Of a DNA stretch of 54,904 bases, positions 44,378 through 54,904 are shown piece after piece. The translations under genes were made by a program, and so were the position numbers. Location of the stretch: the NCBI GenBank assembly GCA_019114135.1, contig DXGC01000073.1, positions 1 through 54,904 of the forward strand. The letters are read 5' to 3'. The notes below the pieces were generated by a model. It did no database searches, was not told where the DNA came from, and worked only from the letters and a program-made list of their open reading frames with translations. The DNA is from Candidatus Corynebacterium avicola. Lineage in GTDB: Bacteria > Actinomycetota > Actinomycetes > Mycobacteriales > Mycobacteriaceae. Within the stretch, counting starts at the first letter, position 1, and each line of letters begins with the position of its first letter.

Positions 44378-45757
44378 ATGACACCCGAGGATATGGTCGC
44401 AACCAGCGGAGATTCCGCCTGGATGCTGATGAGCGCGGCCCTGGTGCTGCTGATGACGCCCGCGCTGGCGTTGTTCTACGGCGGAATGTCCCGTCAGAAG
44501 TCCGCCCTGAACATGATGATGATGTCCTTCGGCACACTGGGACTGATCGGCGTGATCTACGTGCTGTGGGGCTGGTCGATGTCCTACGGCACCGAGACCG
44601 TCGGCGGCCTGTTCTCCAACCCCTTCGAGTTCTTCGGTCTGAAGGACTCGATCACCGACGCCGACGGCAACTACATCGCCGGCGCCGAGGGGTACCCGAA
44701 CATCATCGACATCGGATTCCAGCTGACCTTCGCGGTCATCACCGTGGCGATCATCTCCGGCTCCCTGGCCAACCGCGTGAAGTTCAACACCTGGCTGGTC
44801 TTCGCCGGCATCTGGGCGACTCTCGCTTACTTCCCGATGGCCCACATGGTCTGGGGTGGCGGCATCCTCGCCGACGGTGAGGACAGCATCGCGGCCTGGA
44901 TGTTCGGCACCGTCACCGAGGACGGCGAGACCGTCGCGGCGATCGCCCCGATCGACTTCGCCGGTGGCACGGTCGTCCACATCAACGCCGGTGTCGCCGC
45001 GCTGGTGCTGGCACTGATCATCGGCCGTTCCCGGACCTTCATGACCGCTGCTTCCCGCCCGCACAACCTGCCGCTGGTGATGCTCGGCGCAGCAATGCTG
45101 TGGTTCGGCTGGTTCGGCTTCAACGGCGGTTCCGCCTTCGGCGCCAACGGCGACGCCGGTCTGGCCTGGGTCAACACCACCGCCGCCACCTGTGCCGCCC
45201 TGCTGGGCTGGCTGCTGGTCGAGCGTCTGCGTGACGGCCACACCACCTCGCTGGGCGCCGCGTCCGGCATCGTCGCCGGCCTGGTGGCCGTCACCCCGGC
45301 CGCCGGTAACCTGACCCCGGTGACCGCGATCATCCTCGGCGCCATCGGTGGTGCGCTCGCCGCCGTCGGTGTGGGCCTGAAGTACCGCTTCAAGTTCGAC
45401 GACTCCCTCGACGTCGTCGGCGTGCACCTGGTCGCCGGCCTGTGGGGCACCATGGGCATCGGCCTGCTGGCCACCGACGACGGGCTGCTCACCGGCGGCG
45501 GTGCCGACGGCTTCAAGCTGTTCATCGTCCAGATCGTCATCGCGCTGTTCGCCACGGTGTTCTGTGCCGTGATCACCGCCGTGATCGCCTACGCACTGAA
45601 GTACACCATGGGCTGGAGGATCTCCGGTGCCGACGAGACCGCCGGCATCGACTCCACCCAGCACTCCGAGGCCGCGTACCACTACACCGACGAGAACGAC
45701 CAGGAGTTCGAGGAGGTCGAGGACTTCGAGGAGGCCCAGGACGCGGCACACCGCTGA
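44378..45757 (+). CDS. amt: Ammonium transporter, Amt/MEP family
   Basis: Ammonium channel of the cytoplasmic membrane, 459 residues with about 11 helices. Family motifs are ALALFYGGMSRQKSALNMMMMSF, the DFAGGTVVHINAGVAALVLAL segment with the first pore histidine region, MLWFGWFGFNGGSAFGANGDAG, and DVVGVHLVAGLWGTMGIGLLA with the second pore histidine. ATG 44378 follows taggaga. The acidic tail QEFEEVEDFEEAQDA is long. In C. glutamicum glnK and glnD follow amtB at this locus; here neither is present and ffh is next. No clear AmtR or GlnR operator is visible. Confidence 0.95.
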   Translation: MTPEDMVATSGDSAWMLMSAALVLLMTPALALFYGGMSRQKSALNMMMMSFGTLGLIGVIYVLWGWSMSYGTETVGGLFSNPFEFFGLKDSITDADGNYIAGAEGYPNIIDIGFQLTFAVITVAIISGSLANRVKFNTWLVFAGIWATLAYFPMAHMVWGGGILADGEDSIAAWMFGTVTEDGETVAAIAPIDFAGGTVVHINAGVAALVLALIIGRSRTFMTAASRPHNLPLVMLGAAMLWFGWFGFNGGSAFGANGDAGLAWVNTTAATCAALLGWLLVERLRDGHTTSLGAASGIVAGLVAVTPAAGNLTPVTAIILGAIGGALAAVGVGLKYRFKFDDSLDVVGVHLVAGLWGTMGIGLLATDDGLLTGGGADGFKLFIVQIVIALFATVFCAVITAVIAYALKYTMGWRISGADETAGIDSTQHSEAAYHYTDENDQEFEEVEDFEEAQDAAHR

Positions 45758-45801
45758 TCCTGCTGGCTCGACGGTCCTGGCGTCGCCCCACCGCGGGTGT
45801 C

Positions 45802-45849
45802 ACCCCCACCAGTGAGAACGGACTCCTCCGCTCTCCACACGGTGGGGGT
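45802..45849. terminator. Long-loop hairpin after amt
   Basis: ACCCCCACC (45802-45810) and GGTGGGGGT (45841-45849) form a 9-bp stem around a 30-base loop, followed by tccgtctctc. It lies 45 bases after the amt stop and probably ends its message. Confidence 0.5.
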
Positions 45850-45953
45850 TCCGTCTCTCATCGGTCCTGGAGTGCACGTTAACTAGGTTGGCCGGGGGGA
45901 AAGCGGGTACGGTGGGAACGTCCGAAATTCATCTGCAAGGGAGTAGTTCCACA

Positions 45954-47573
45954 GTGTTTGAGTCCCTGTCCGACCGCCTATCCGGTGCCCTCAAGGGGCT
46001 GCGGGGGAAAGGGCGGCTGACCGAGGCCGACATCAACGCCACCGCGCGTGAGATCCGGCTGGCCCTCCTGGAGGCGGACGTCTCCCTGACCGTCGTCCGC
46101 GCATTCATCAAGCGGATCAAGGAGCGGGCCACCGGCGAAGCGGTGTCCGAGGCACTGAACCCCGCCCAGCAGGTCATCAAGATCGTCAACGAGGAACTGC
46201 AGAACATCCTCGGTGGCGAGACCCGTCGGCTGAACCTGGCGAAGAACCCTCCGACGGTCATCATGCTCGCCGGTCTGCAGGGTGCCGGTAAGACCACCCT
46301 GGCCGGAAAGCTCGCCAAGCACCTGGAGTCCAAGGGGCACACCCCGATGCTGGTCGCCTGTGACCTCCAGCGTCCCGGTGCCGTCCAACAGCTGCAGATC
46401 GTCGGTGAGCGCGCGGGCGTCCCGACCTTCGCCCCTGACCCGGGTACCTCCCTGGACTCGCTCGAGCACGAGATGGGCACCAGCCACGGCGACCCGGTCG
46501 CCGTGGCGCAGGCCGGTATCGAGGAGGCCGGGCGTGCCAAGCACGACGTGGTCATCATCGATACGGCAGGACGCCTCGGTATCGACGAGGAGTTGATGAC
46601 CCAGGCGCGGAACATCCGCGACGCCGTCAACCCGGACGAGGTCCTCTTCGTCATCGACGCGATGATCGGTCAGGACGCGGTCACCACCGCCGAGGCCTTC
46701 CGTGACGGTGTCGACTTCACCGGTGTCGTGCTCACCAAGCTCGACGGTGATGCCCGTGGTGGTGCCGCCCTGTCGATCCGCGAGGTGACCGGCAAGCCGA
46801 TCATGTACGCCTCCACCGGTGAGAAGCTCCAGGACTTCGACGTCTTCCACCCGGACCGCATGGCCAACCGCATCCTGGGCATGGGTGACGTCCTCAGCCT
46901 CATCGAGCAGGCCGAGCAGGTCATGGACCAGAAGAAGGCCGAGGACTCCGCGGCCCGCATGGCCTCCGGTGAGCTGACGCTGGAGGACTTCCTCGAGCAG
47001 ATGATGATGATCCGGAAGATGGGTCCCCTGGGCAACATCCTCAAGATGATGCCCGGTGGCAAGCAGATGAACGACATGGCCGACCAGGTCGACGAGAAAC
47101 AGCTCGACCGGATCCAGGCCATCATCCGCGGTATGACCCCGGCGGAGCGTGAGGACCCGAACATCCTCAACGCCTCGCGGCGCAAGCGCATCGCCGGCGG
47201 TTCCGGAGTCGCCGTGTCCGAGGTCAACCAGCTGGTCAACCGCTTCTTCGAGGCGAAGAAGATGATGGGCAAGATGGCCGGCCAGATGGGCATGGGTGGT
47301 ATGAAACGTTCGGCGACGAAGAAGAAGCCGAAGGGACGCAAGGGCAAGAACGGCAAGCGTAAGCCCGCCAAGAAGGGCCCGACGCAGCCGAAGATGCCTC
47401 AGGGCATGCCGGGCATGGGCGGCGGAATGCCGGGTATGCCGCAGGGGATGCCGGGTATGGGCGGTGGCATGCCGTCGATGTCCGACCTGAAGAAGATGCA
47501 GCAGCAGATGCCCGAGGGTTTCGAGAACATCGACATGGACAACCTCGACTTCGGCAAGGGCGGCCGCAAGTAG
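45954..47573 (+). CDS. ffh: Signal recognition particle protein Ffh
   Basis: SRP54-type GTPase that binds signal sequences and 4.5S RNA and pairs with FtsY. The 539-residue protein has the N-domain (VFESLSDRLSGALKGLRGKG), the G-domain P-loop LAGLQGAGKTTLAGKLA near residue 105, DTAGRLGIDEELM, TKLDGDARGGAALS, and a Met-rich M-domain (LEQMMMIRKMGPLGNILKM) with the RNA-binding helices near RKRIAGGSG. The tail has Met/Gly/Pro repeats (MPGMGGGMPGMPQGM). GTG 45954 is chosen because aagggag lies 9 bases upstream; the longer frame lacks a ribosome site. No 4.5S RNA gene is present nearby. Confidence 0.97.
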   Translation: MFESLSDRLSGALKGLRGKGRLTEADINATAREIRLALLEADVSLTVVRAFIKRIKERATGEAVSEALNPAQQVIKIVNEELQNILGGETRRLNLAKNPPTVIMLAGLQGAGKTTLAGKLAKHLESKGHTPMLVACDLQRPGAVQQLQIVGERAGVPTFAPDPGTSLDSLEHEMGTSHGDPVAVAQAGIEEAGRAKHDVVIIDTAGRLGIDEELMTQARNIRDAVNPDEVLFVIDAMIGQDAVTTAEAFRDGVDFTGVVLTKLDGDARGGAALSIREVTGKPIMYASTGEKLQDFDVFHPDRMANRILGMGDVLSLIEQAEQVMDQKKAEDSAARMASGELTLEDFLEQMMMIRKMGPLGNILKMMPGGKQMNDMADQVDEKQLDRIQAIIRGMTPAEREDPNILNASRRKRIAGGSGVAVSEVNQLVNRFFEAKKMMGKMAGQMGMGGMKRSATKKKPKGRKGKNGKRKPAKKGPTQPKMPQGMPGMGGGMPGMPQGMPGMGGGMPSMSDLKKMQQQMPEGFENIDMDNLDFGKGGRK

Positions 47574-47795
47574 CTTTCGTGCTGCTTCGGGCCTCGTCCG
47601 GGATTTGGTCGGACGCCCTGGCTGCCGGTAGTGTTGAGCGGTCTGCGTAACACCGTGTCCGACCCCGGTCGGCCGGTGGTCACGCGCAGGGTAAATCCAA
47701 GGGTTGAACCGGCCCGGCGTCCCACTGTGTCCCACAGTTGCGGAACGACGGGTGCCAGTACTGCCCGGTGACCATCAACAGAAAGAGGACAGACC

Positions 47796-48308
47796 ATGGC
47801 TGTCAAGATCAAGCTCCAGCGGCTCGGCAAGATCCGCACCCCGCACTACCGCGTCGTCATCGCCGACGCCCGTACCCGTCGCTCCGGCGCCGTGATCGAG
47901 AACATCGGCACCTACGAGCCGAAGGCCGACCCCTCGGTCATCAAGATCGACTCCGAGCGCGCACAGTACTGGCTGGGCGTCGGCGCACAGCCGACCGAGC
48001 CCGTCCTCGCTCTGCTGAAGGTCACCGGTGACTGGCAGAAGGCCAAGGGCCTGCCGGGCGCCGAGGGCACCCTGAAGGTCGCCGAGGAGAAGCCGTCCAA
48101 GCTGGACCTGTTCAACCAGGCCCTCGCTGAGGCTGCCGACGCCCCGACCGCCGAGGCCATCACCGAGAAGAAGCGCAAGGCCAAGGAAGATGCAGAGGCC
48201 AAGGCCGCTGCTGAGGCTGAGGCTGCCGCCGAGGCTGAGGCCAAGGCCGCCGAGGAGGCCGCTGAGGCTGAGGCTTCCGCCGAGGAGACCGAGGCTGAGT
48301 CCGAGTAG
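47796..48308 (+). CDS. rpsP: 30S ribosomal protein bS16, long C-terminal extension
   Basis: Essential component of 30S assembly. The first ~80 residues are the classic S16 core ([27 protein letters not shown], then [10 protein letters not shown] and [14 protein letters not shown]). The last ~60 residues are an Ala/Glu/Lys-rich helix ([15 protein letters not shown]) of low complexity, typical of actinobacterial S16 but long here (170 residues in all). ATG 47796 follows agaggac. In most bacteria rimM and trmD follow; here gdhA is inserted between them. Confidence 0.96.
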   Translation: MAVKIKLQRLGKIRTPHYRVVIADARTRRSGAVIENIGTYEPKADPSVIKIDSERAQYWLGVGAQPTEPVLALLKVTGDWQKAKGLPGAEGTLKVAEEKPSKLDLFNQALAEAADAPTAEAITEKKRKAKEDAEAKAAAEAEAAAEAEAKAAEEAAEAEASAEETEAESE

Positions 48309-48370
48309 GACACTGCTTCGTTCTACCGGGGGATGACCCCGGTCCGGCCCCTATGAGGGGCTGAGGAACC

Positions 48371-48426
48371 ACCCGCGGCCCCGCACCGTCGTCAACGACG
48401 GTGCGGGGCCGCGGGTTTCTGTTTGT
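48371..48426 (+). terminator. Strong intrinsic terminator after rpsP
   Basis: A perfect 21-bp GC-rich stem (48371-48391 with 48396-48416) with a TCAA tetraloop is followed by ttctgtttg. It isolates rpsP from the following gdhA leader. Confidence 0.88.
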
Positions 48427-50181
<1,755 letters not shown>

Positions 50182-50200
50182 CAGAAGTCCTCGGCAAGAC

Positions 50201-50245
50201 ACCCCGTCCGGCACTCCGCCGGGTGGGGTTCTTCTGTATTTTGTG
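50201..50245 (+). terminator. Intrinsic terminator after gdhA
   Basis: ACCCCGTCCGGC pairs with GCCGGGTGGGGT (12 bp including two G-U wobbles, 5-base loop) and is followed by tcttctgtatttt. It starts 20 bases after the gdhA stop. Confidence 0.75.
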
Positions 50246-50302
50246 GGAGGAACCGGCAGGCACAGGCAGTGACCGGTACTGAACTGAGCCCTCCGCACCA
50301 TC

Positions 50303-50308
50303 TAGTAT
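50303..50308 (+). promoter_or_regulatory. -10 hexamer TAGTAT before rimM
   Basis: TAGTAT ends 10 bases before ATG 50319, implying a leaderless or very short leader message. The rimM-trmD unit thus has its own promoter, needed because gdhA separates it from rpsP. Confidence 0.5.
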
Positions 50309-50318
50309 TCTCAGTGCC

Positions 50319-50930
50319 ATGCCAGACAACCAGCATGAACAGCCCACCCAGGAGCTGCAGATCGGCCGGGTGATCAAGCCGCACGGTGTGCGCGGCGAAC
50401 TCGTGGTCGACGCCACCACCGACGACCCCGCCGGACGTTTCGCCGTCGGCGAGGTCCTCACCGGTCGCCAGCGCGGCAAGGAGGTCACGCTGACGGTGAC
50501 GTCGATGCGTCCCCACCAGGGTCGGTTGCTGGTCACCGTCGAGGAGGTCGCAGACCGCACTGCGGCGGAGACGATGCGGGGGATGCGTTTCTTCGCCCAG
50601 CCGGTCTTCGACCCCGAGGACGACGGCTACTACGACCACGAGCTCGTCGGACTGCGCGTGCTCGACTGTGGCCAGGTCGACGAGGCCACCGCCAATGCAC
50701 GGGCTTACGAGGGCCAGGAGCCGGAGCCGGTGGACATCGGCGAGATCACCGGCGTCGAGCATGGCCCAGCGGGAACGTTGCTGCAGGTCGCCGTCGACGT
50801 TGACGTGGACCTGCCGACCGCCGGTGGTGAGGTGCTGATCCCGTTCCGGCACGCGATCGTCCCGATCGTCGACCTCGACAACGAGGCCGTGGTGGTGACC
50901 CCGCCGGAGGGGCTGCTGGAGCTGGGGTAG
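50319..50930 (+). CDS. rimM: Ribosome maturation factor RimM
   Basis: Assists 30S head assembly and binds ribosomal protein S19. The 203-residue protein has the N-terminal barrel start [19 protein letters not shown], the [16 protein letters not shown] block, and the PRC-barrel domain with [13 protein letters not shown], then [17 protein letters not shown] and [19 protein letters not shown] short acidic insert ([10 protein letters not shown]) lies in the PRC domain. It is followed 22 bases later by trmD, its usual neighbour. Confidence 0.96.
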   Translation: MPDNQHEQPTQELQIGRVIKPHGVRGELVVDATTDDPAGRFAVGEVLTGRQRGKEVTLTVTSMRPHQGRLLVTVEEVADRTAAETMRGMRFFAQPVFDPEDDGYYDHELVGLRVLDCGQVDEATANARAYEGQEPEPVDIGEITGVEHGPAGTLLQVAVDVDVDLPTAGGEVLIPFRHAIVPIVDLDNEAVVVTPPEGLLELG

Positions 50931-50938
50931 TCGGCGGG

Positions 50939-50944
50939 TAGGAT
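50939..50944 (+). promoter_or_regulatory. -10 hexamer TAGGAT before trmD, probably leaderless
   Basis: TAGGAT ends 8 bases before ATG 50953 and no ribosome site is present. It may add to read-through from rimM. Confidence 0.45.
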
Positions 50945-50952
50945 CGGCAGCC

Positions 50953-51849
50953 ATGCGACTGGACGTGGTCACCATCTTCCCCGAGTACCTGGACCCGCTG
51001 CGGCACGCCCTGCTGGGGCGCGCCATTGAGCGGGGGATTCTGCAGGTCGCCGTCCATGACCTGCGGTCCTGGGCGCATGACGTCCACAAGGCCGTCGACG
51101 ACACGCCCTACGGCGGCGGTCCGGGCATGGTGATGAAGCCGTCGGTGTGGGGCCCGGCGCTGGACGACGTCGCCGCGCTCACCGGCCCTGCCGCCGACGG
51201 GGAGGCGCTCGAGAGCGCACAGCCGCACCGTCCTGCCGAGGTCGCGGGGCAGGACGTTCAGTCGGCGCCGTCGGCACCGAGTGCCCTGTTCGCGGAGGAC
51301 GGCCCGGCGGGCCGGGACGACAGTGATCTCCCGCTGCTCATCGTGCCCACCCCGGCAGGCGAGCCCTTCACCCAGGAGATGGCCGAGCAGTGGTCCACCG
51401 AGGAGCGGCTGGTCTTCGCCTGTGGACGCTACGAGGGCATCGACCAGCGCGTCTTCGAGGATGCCGGTAACCGCTACCGCGTCCAGGAGGTGTCACTGGG
51501 CGACTACGTCCTCATCGGTGGGGAGGTCGCCGTGCTGGTGATGGCGGAGGCCGTCGTCCGGCTGGTGCCCGGCGTCCTGGGCAACAAGCGCAGCCACGAG
51601 GAGGACTCCTTCCAGGACGGACTGCTCGAGGGGCCCAGCTACACCAAACCGCGGGTCTGGCGTGACCTGGAGGTCCCGCCGGTGCTGCTGTCCGGGGACC
51701 ATGCGAAGGTCGACCGGTGGCGCCGGGACCAGTCGCTGCTGCGGACGGCCGAGCGTCGTCCGGAGTTGCTGGACACCCTCGGGGAGTCAGGCCAGTTGAG
51801 CAAGCGTGATCACGAGGTGCTGCCCGGGAAGGATGCGCCGGAGAAGTAG
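50953..51849 (+). CDS. trmD: tRNA (guanine-37-N1)-methyltransferase
   Basis: SPOUT-class enzyme that methylates G37 next to the anticodon and prevents frameshifting. The 298-residue protein has the start [27 protein letters not shown], the knot motifs [15 protein letters not shown] and [19 protein letters not shown], and the C-terminal [18 protein letters not shown]. Compared with E. coli TrmD it carries a Gly/Ala/Pro-rich insert of about 35 residues near 82-118 and a charged tail. Confidence 0.97.
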   Translation: MRLDVVTIFPEYLDPLRHALLGRAIERGILQVAVHDLRSWAHDVHKAVDDTPYGGGPGMVMKPSVWGPALDDVAALTGPAADGEALESAQPHRPAEVAGQDVQSAPSAPSALFAEDGPAGRDDSDLPLLIVPTPAGEPFTQEMAEQWSTEERLVFACGRYEGIDQRVFEDAGNRYRVQEVSLGDYVLIGGEVAVLVMAEAVVRLVPGVLGNKRSHEEDSFQDGLLEGPSYTKPRVWRDLEVPPVLLSGDHAKVDRWRRDQSLLRTAERRPELLDTLGESGQLSKRDHEVLPGKDAPEK

Positions 51850-52006
51850 TGCTGGCCTGGGGAGACGGCGGTTATCCACAGGGGAGGGGTTATCCACCGC
51901 GTCCTGGGCTTTTGTCCGTCGTGACTGCGTGGGGAAGCGGTGGCAGGGGATAGGGTGACCCGTAACCGTCGGCGAGGGGCCGACGGTGGCGACGCCGAGG
52001 GGGCAC

Positions 52007-52669
52007 ATGATGACGACGACCGAACGTCTGGACAGTCCGACGATCGAGGAAATGATGATCTATCCGTTCAACCGGATAGAACTGAGGCTGGCAGAGTCCG
52101 GGGTGAAGGAGCGGTCGGCGGCGGAGCGCGATGCGATCGCCGAGATGGTCAGGACGCGTGGCGCGGCGTACGCCGCCCGGTTCCGGCACGCCGCAGAGCT
52201 GTCCTGGCGGATGCCGGAGATGTACTGGACCGCGCAGGACGACGGCCGGATGACGATCGACCACATGGACGCCATATGGCGCCGGATGGACCGGCACACC
52301 GGCCTGCGTGAACTGATCGACCGGCGGGGTCCGCAGGACCAGTGGGACGCCAGGTTCCCCGAGGCCGAGAGCCCCTACAGCACCTCGGCGGACCTGATGG
52401 TCGAACGCGCCGTGGTGGAGTGGCTGCGGGAGTGCCCGCACCGGTTGATCACCGTGACCGGGTCCGGGTCGATGCGTCCACGGTCCACGGTGACCATCCA
52501 CCGTTTGCGGGAGGTGGTCGACACCACGGTGGCGGAGACACTGGAACTCCACCGCCGCTACGACGACGAGGACAGCGGGGAGGGCTCTGACAGGGAATCT
52601 GACAGGGACGCTGACAGGGACGCTGACGGGGGAGAGAGCGCCGCACCGGTGGGTGGCGCGCCGTTCTGA
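52007..52669 (+). CDS. Uncharacterised protein, possible DUF222 (13E12) relative
   Basis: Not firmly recognised. The 220-residue helical protein has segments (AAYAARFRHAAELSWRMPEM, DDGRMTIDHMDAIWRRMDRH) that resemble the DUF222 region of 13E12 proteins, but no HNH nuclease domain follows; it ends in an acidic repeat tail (ESDRESDRDADRDADGG) encoded by gctgacaggga-type direct repeats. It may be a short member or a relic. Two adjacent ATGs (52007, 52010) follow gaggggg; a GTG at 51986 is an alternative start. It lies between trmD and tex. Confidence 0.6.
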   Translation: MMTTTERLDSPTIEEMMIYPFNRIELRLAESGVKERSAAERDAIAEMVRTRGAAYAARFRHAAELSWRMPEMYWTAQDDGRMTIDHMDAIWRRMDRHTGLRELIDRRGPQDQWDARFPEAESPYSTSADLMVERAVVEWLRECPHRLITVTGSGSMRPRSTVTIHRLREVVDTTVAETLELHRRYDDEDSGEGSDRESDRDADRDADGGESAAPVGGAPF

Positions 52670-52682
52670 AAGAGCAGCACGC

Positions 52683-52688
52683 TACCAT
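52683..52688 (+). promoter_or_regulatory. -10 hexamer TACCAT before tex, probably leaderless
   Basis: TACCAT ends 7 bases before ATG 52696; cgtccga between them offers no ribosome site. Confidence 0.45.
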
Positions 52689-52695
52689 CGTCCGA

Positions 52696-54904
52696 ATGAG
52701 TGGAACTACCGTCGACACCGACCTCATCCGCACACTGGCCCGGGAACTGGGCATCGGGGCGGAGCAGGTGACCGCCACCGTCCGACTGCTGGACGAGGGC
52801 AACACCGTGCCGTTCATCGCCCGTTACCGCAAGGAGGTCACCGGCGGGTTGGACGACTCGCAGCTGCGCACCCTGGAGACCCGGCTTCGCTACCTGCGTG
52901 AGCTCGCCGAGCGTAAGGCCACGGTGCTGGCCTCCATCGAGGAGCAGGGCAAGCTCACCGATGACCTGCGCGACCTGATCCTGGGCTGCGAGACCAAGGC
53001 CCGCCTGGAAGACCTGTACCTGCCGTTCAAGTCCACCCGCCGGACCAAGGCGACGATCGCCCGCGAGGCCGGCATCGAGCCGCTGGTCGACACCCTGCTC
53101 GGCGACTGCACCACCGACCCGGCGGAGCTCGCCGCGGGCTACGTCACCGAGGGCTTCGACGACGCCAAGGCCGTGCTCGCCGGTGCCCGCGCGATCGTGC
53201 TGGAGGGCATCTCCACCGACGCCGACCTGGTCGGCGAGGTGCGCGAGCGCTACTTCACCACCGGTGAGATGACCGCCGGTGTGGTCGAGGGCAAGGAAGG
53301 CTCGGCGGAGGCCCAGAAGTACCGGGACTACTTCGAGTTCTCCGAGCCCTTCACCACCCTTCCCAGCCACCGGATCCTGGCTCTGCTGCGCGGCGAGTCC
53401 GAGGGCGTCCTCCAGCTCACCCTGGACGCGGGCGACGACGAGGTCTACCAGGGCATGATCGCCATGGCCCGTGGCCTGGAGCCCAGGGGCGACGCCGCCG
53501 ACGGCTTCCGTGCCGAGTGCACCCGCTTCGGCTGGCGTACCAAGCTGCAGGTCTCCTCCGGTGTGGACGTGCGCATGCGGCTGAAGGAGCGTGCCGACGA
53601 GGCCGCCGTGAGTGTCTTCTCCCGCAACCTGCGTGACCTCCTGTTGGCCGCGCCGGCCGGCCAGCGGGCGACCCTGGGGCTGGACCCCGGCTACCGCAAC
53701 GGTGTGAAGTGCGCTGCCGTCGACGCGACCGGAAAGGTCCTCGACACCGTGGTCATCTACCCGCACCAGCCGCAGAACCAGTGGGACAAGTCGGTCGAGG
53801 TTCTCTCCCGCATCTGTGCGAAGCACGGGGTCGACCTCATGGCCGTGGGTAACGGCACCGCGTCGCGGGAGACCGACAAGCTGGCCCGCGAGGTCGCCGA
53901 GACCGTCGCCACGGCGACTGCCGGTCCCGGTGCCGGTGCTGGTGGTGGGGACGGTGACGGCTTGCGTCCGACCCCGGTGATGGTCAGCGAGGCAGGCGCA
54001 TCGGTGTACTCGGCCTCCGAACTCGCCGCCGAGGAGTTCCCGGACATGGACGTCGCCCTGCGCGGCGCGGTGTCGATCGCCCGCCGCCTGCAGGACCCGC
54101 TGGCCGAGCTGGTGAAGATCGACCCGAAGTCCATCGGAGTCGGCCAGTACCAGCACGACGTCAACCAGGCCATGCTCGCTTCCGGTCTGGACTCCGTGGT
54201 GGAGGACGCGGTGAACTCCGTCGGCGTCGACGTCAACACCGCCTCGGTGCCGCTGTTGCGACGGGTTGCCGGGGTGTCGGCGACCCTGGCCGAGAACATC
54301 GTGCGTCACCGCGAGGACAACGGGGCATTCGCCACCCGCCGTCAGCTCAAGGACGTTTCCCGTCTCGGACCGAAGGCCTTCGAGCAGTGTGCCGGCTTCC
54401 TGCGTATCCAGGGCGGCGAGGATCCCCTCGACGCCTCGGCGGTGCACCCCGAGGCGTACCCGTTGGTACGTAAGATCACCGCAGCCGCCGGTGTGCCGGT
54501 GGCGGAGCTGGTGGGGAATCGTCGCGTCCTGCAGTCGCTGAACCCCCGCGACTTCGCCGACGACGTCTTCGGCGTTCCCACCGTCACCGACGTGCTCGCC
54601 GAGCTGGACAAGCCCGGCCGTGACCCGCGTCCGGAGTTCAAGACCGCCACCCTCGCCGAGGGGATCAACAAGGTCTCCGACCTGACCCCGGGCATGGTGC
54701 TGGAGGGCACGGTGACCAACGTGGCCGCCTTCGGTGCCTTCGTCGACCTCGGGGTGCACCAGGACGGTCTGGTGCACGTCTCGGCGATGTCCGACAAGTT
54801 CGTCAACGATCCCCACGACGTGGTCAGCTCCGGCCAGGTCGTCAATGTCAAGGTGATGGAGGTCGACGTCGAGCGTCAGCGCATCGGACTGTCCCTGCGA
54901 CTCA
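52696..54904 (+). CDS. tex: Tex-family RNA-binding transcription accessory protein (3'-truncated by window edge)
   Basis: Nucleic-acid-binding protein of the Tex/Spt6 group, linked to transcription and stress tolerance. The 736 codons present show the N-terminal helical start with NTVPFIARYRKEVTGGLDDSQLR, the YqgF-like RNase H fold (LGLDPGYRNGVKCAAVD), the HhH block (SIGVGQYQHDVNQAML, then VNTASVPLLRRVAGVSATLA), and the beginning of the S1 domain (GMVLEGTVTNVAAFGAFVDLGVHQDGLVHVS). The frame is open at the window end, so the S1 end and C-terminus lie outside. A Gly/Ala-rich insert ([13 protein letters not shown]) near residue 413 interrupts the YqgF domain. Confidence 0.95.
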   Translation, partial: MSGTTVDTDLIRTLARELGIGAEQVTATVRLLDEGNTVPFIARYRKEVTGGLDDSQLRTLETRLRYLRELAERKATVLASIEEQGKLTDDLRDLILGCETKARLEDLYLPFKSTRRTKATIAREAGIEPLVDTLLGDCTTDPAELAAGYVTEGFDDAKAVLAGARAIVLEGISTDADLVGEVRERYFTTGEMTAGVVEGKEGSAEAQKYRDYFEFSEPFTTLPSHRILALLRGESEGVLQLTLDAGDDEVYQGMIAMARGLEPRGDAADGFRAECTRFGWRTKLQVSSGVDVRMRLKERADEAAVSVFSRNLRDLLLAAPAGQRATLGLDPGYRNGVKCAAVDATGKVLDTVVIYPHQPQNQWDKSVEVLSRICAKHGVDLMAVGNGTASRETDKLAREVAETVATATAGPGAGAGGGDGDGLRPTPVMVSEAGASVYSASELAAEEFPDMDVALRGAVSIARRLQDPLAELVKIDPKSIGVGQYQHDVNQAMLASGLDSVVEDAVNSVGVDVNTASVPLLRRVAGVSATLAENIVRHREDNGAFATRRQLKDVSRLGPKAFEQCAGFLRIQGGEDPLDASAVHPEAYPLVRKITAAAGVPVAELVGNRRVLQSLNPRDFADDVFGVPTVTDVLAELDKPGRDPRPEFKTATLAEGINKVSDLTPGMVLEGTVTNVAAFGAFVDLGVHQDGLVHVSAMSDKFVNDPHDVVSSGQVVNVKVMEVDVERQRIGLSLRL

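Noticed and set aside
44146..45953. 4.5S SRP RNA gene near ftsY/ffh
   Set aside because: The conserved GGAAGG-AGCAGCC-type core is not present in the gaps around these genes.
45978..47735. 585-codon minus-strand frame opposite ffh
   Set aside because: Shadow of ffh; no ribosome site and no recognisable domain.

Overview
This is a 54.9-kb stretch of a high-GC actinobacterial chromosome, almost certainly Corynebacterium. The evidence is the residue-level resemblance of LeuC and of the 447-residue glutamate dehydrogenase to the C. glutamicum proteins as I remember them, the smc / two unknown genes / ftsY / amt / ffh order, and many start codons with a TANNNT hexamer just upstream and no ribosome site. 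The very high GC and the accessory content suggest a C. variabile / C. terpenotabidum-like species; that last step is inference.

The backbone is housekeeping DNA in an order shared with mycobacteria. Region 1 (1-5.2 kb) holds the end of leuC, leuD, then a drug-efflux MFS pump with its TetR regulator and a twin palindromic operator, and a PhnB-like protein. Region 2 (5.2-22.3 kb) holds mutT1, gpsA, ddl, a fungal-type cytosine deaminase, a protein with two DUF3515 copies, thiL-ung-fakA-like-recG, a 13E12/HNH gene, a biotinyl-domain protein, rsmD, coaD, sepIVA, a DUF177 gene, rnc and mutM. It covers cell-wall precursors, base repair (mutT1, ung, mutM), cofactor synthesis and RNA processing.

Region 3 (22.3-34.5 kb) is an accessory block separating mutM from acyP-smc, which lie close together in mycobacteria. 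It holds a malate/lactate dehydrogenase, a methyltransferase, a RibD_C reductase, an ECF42-type sigma factor with its DGPF partner and a candidate autoregulatory promoter, a low-GC patch with two small membrane proteins (one frameshifted), a COG3910 ATPase, a serine hydrolase with a palindrome on its promoter, a RIO-type kinase with a frameshifted end, an alanine/glycine:cation symporter, and GyrI-like, GNAT and VOC proteins.

Region 4 (34.5-54.9 kb) returns to core genes: acyP, smc, two large unknown genes, ftsY, amt, ffh, rpsP, gdhA, rimM, trmD, a possible DUF222 relative and the start of tex. ftsY and ffh encode the two protein GTPases of the SRP pathway; rpsP, rimM and trmD serve ribosome assembly and tRNA modification; amt and gdhA serve ammonium uptake and assimilation. 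The most promising uncharacterised item is the coupled gene pair between smc and ftsY. I saw no tRNA, rRNA, CRISPR array, insertion sequence or prophage.
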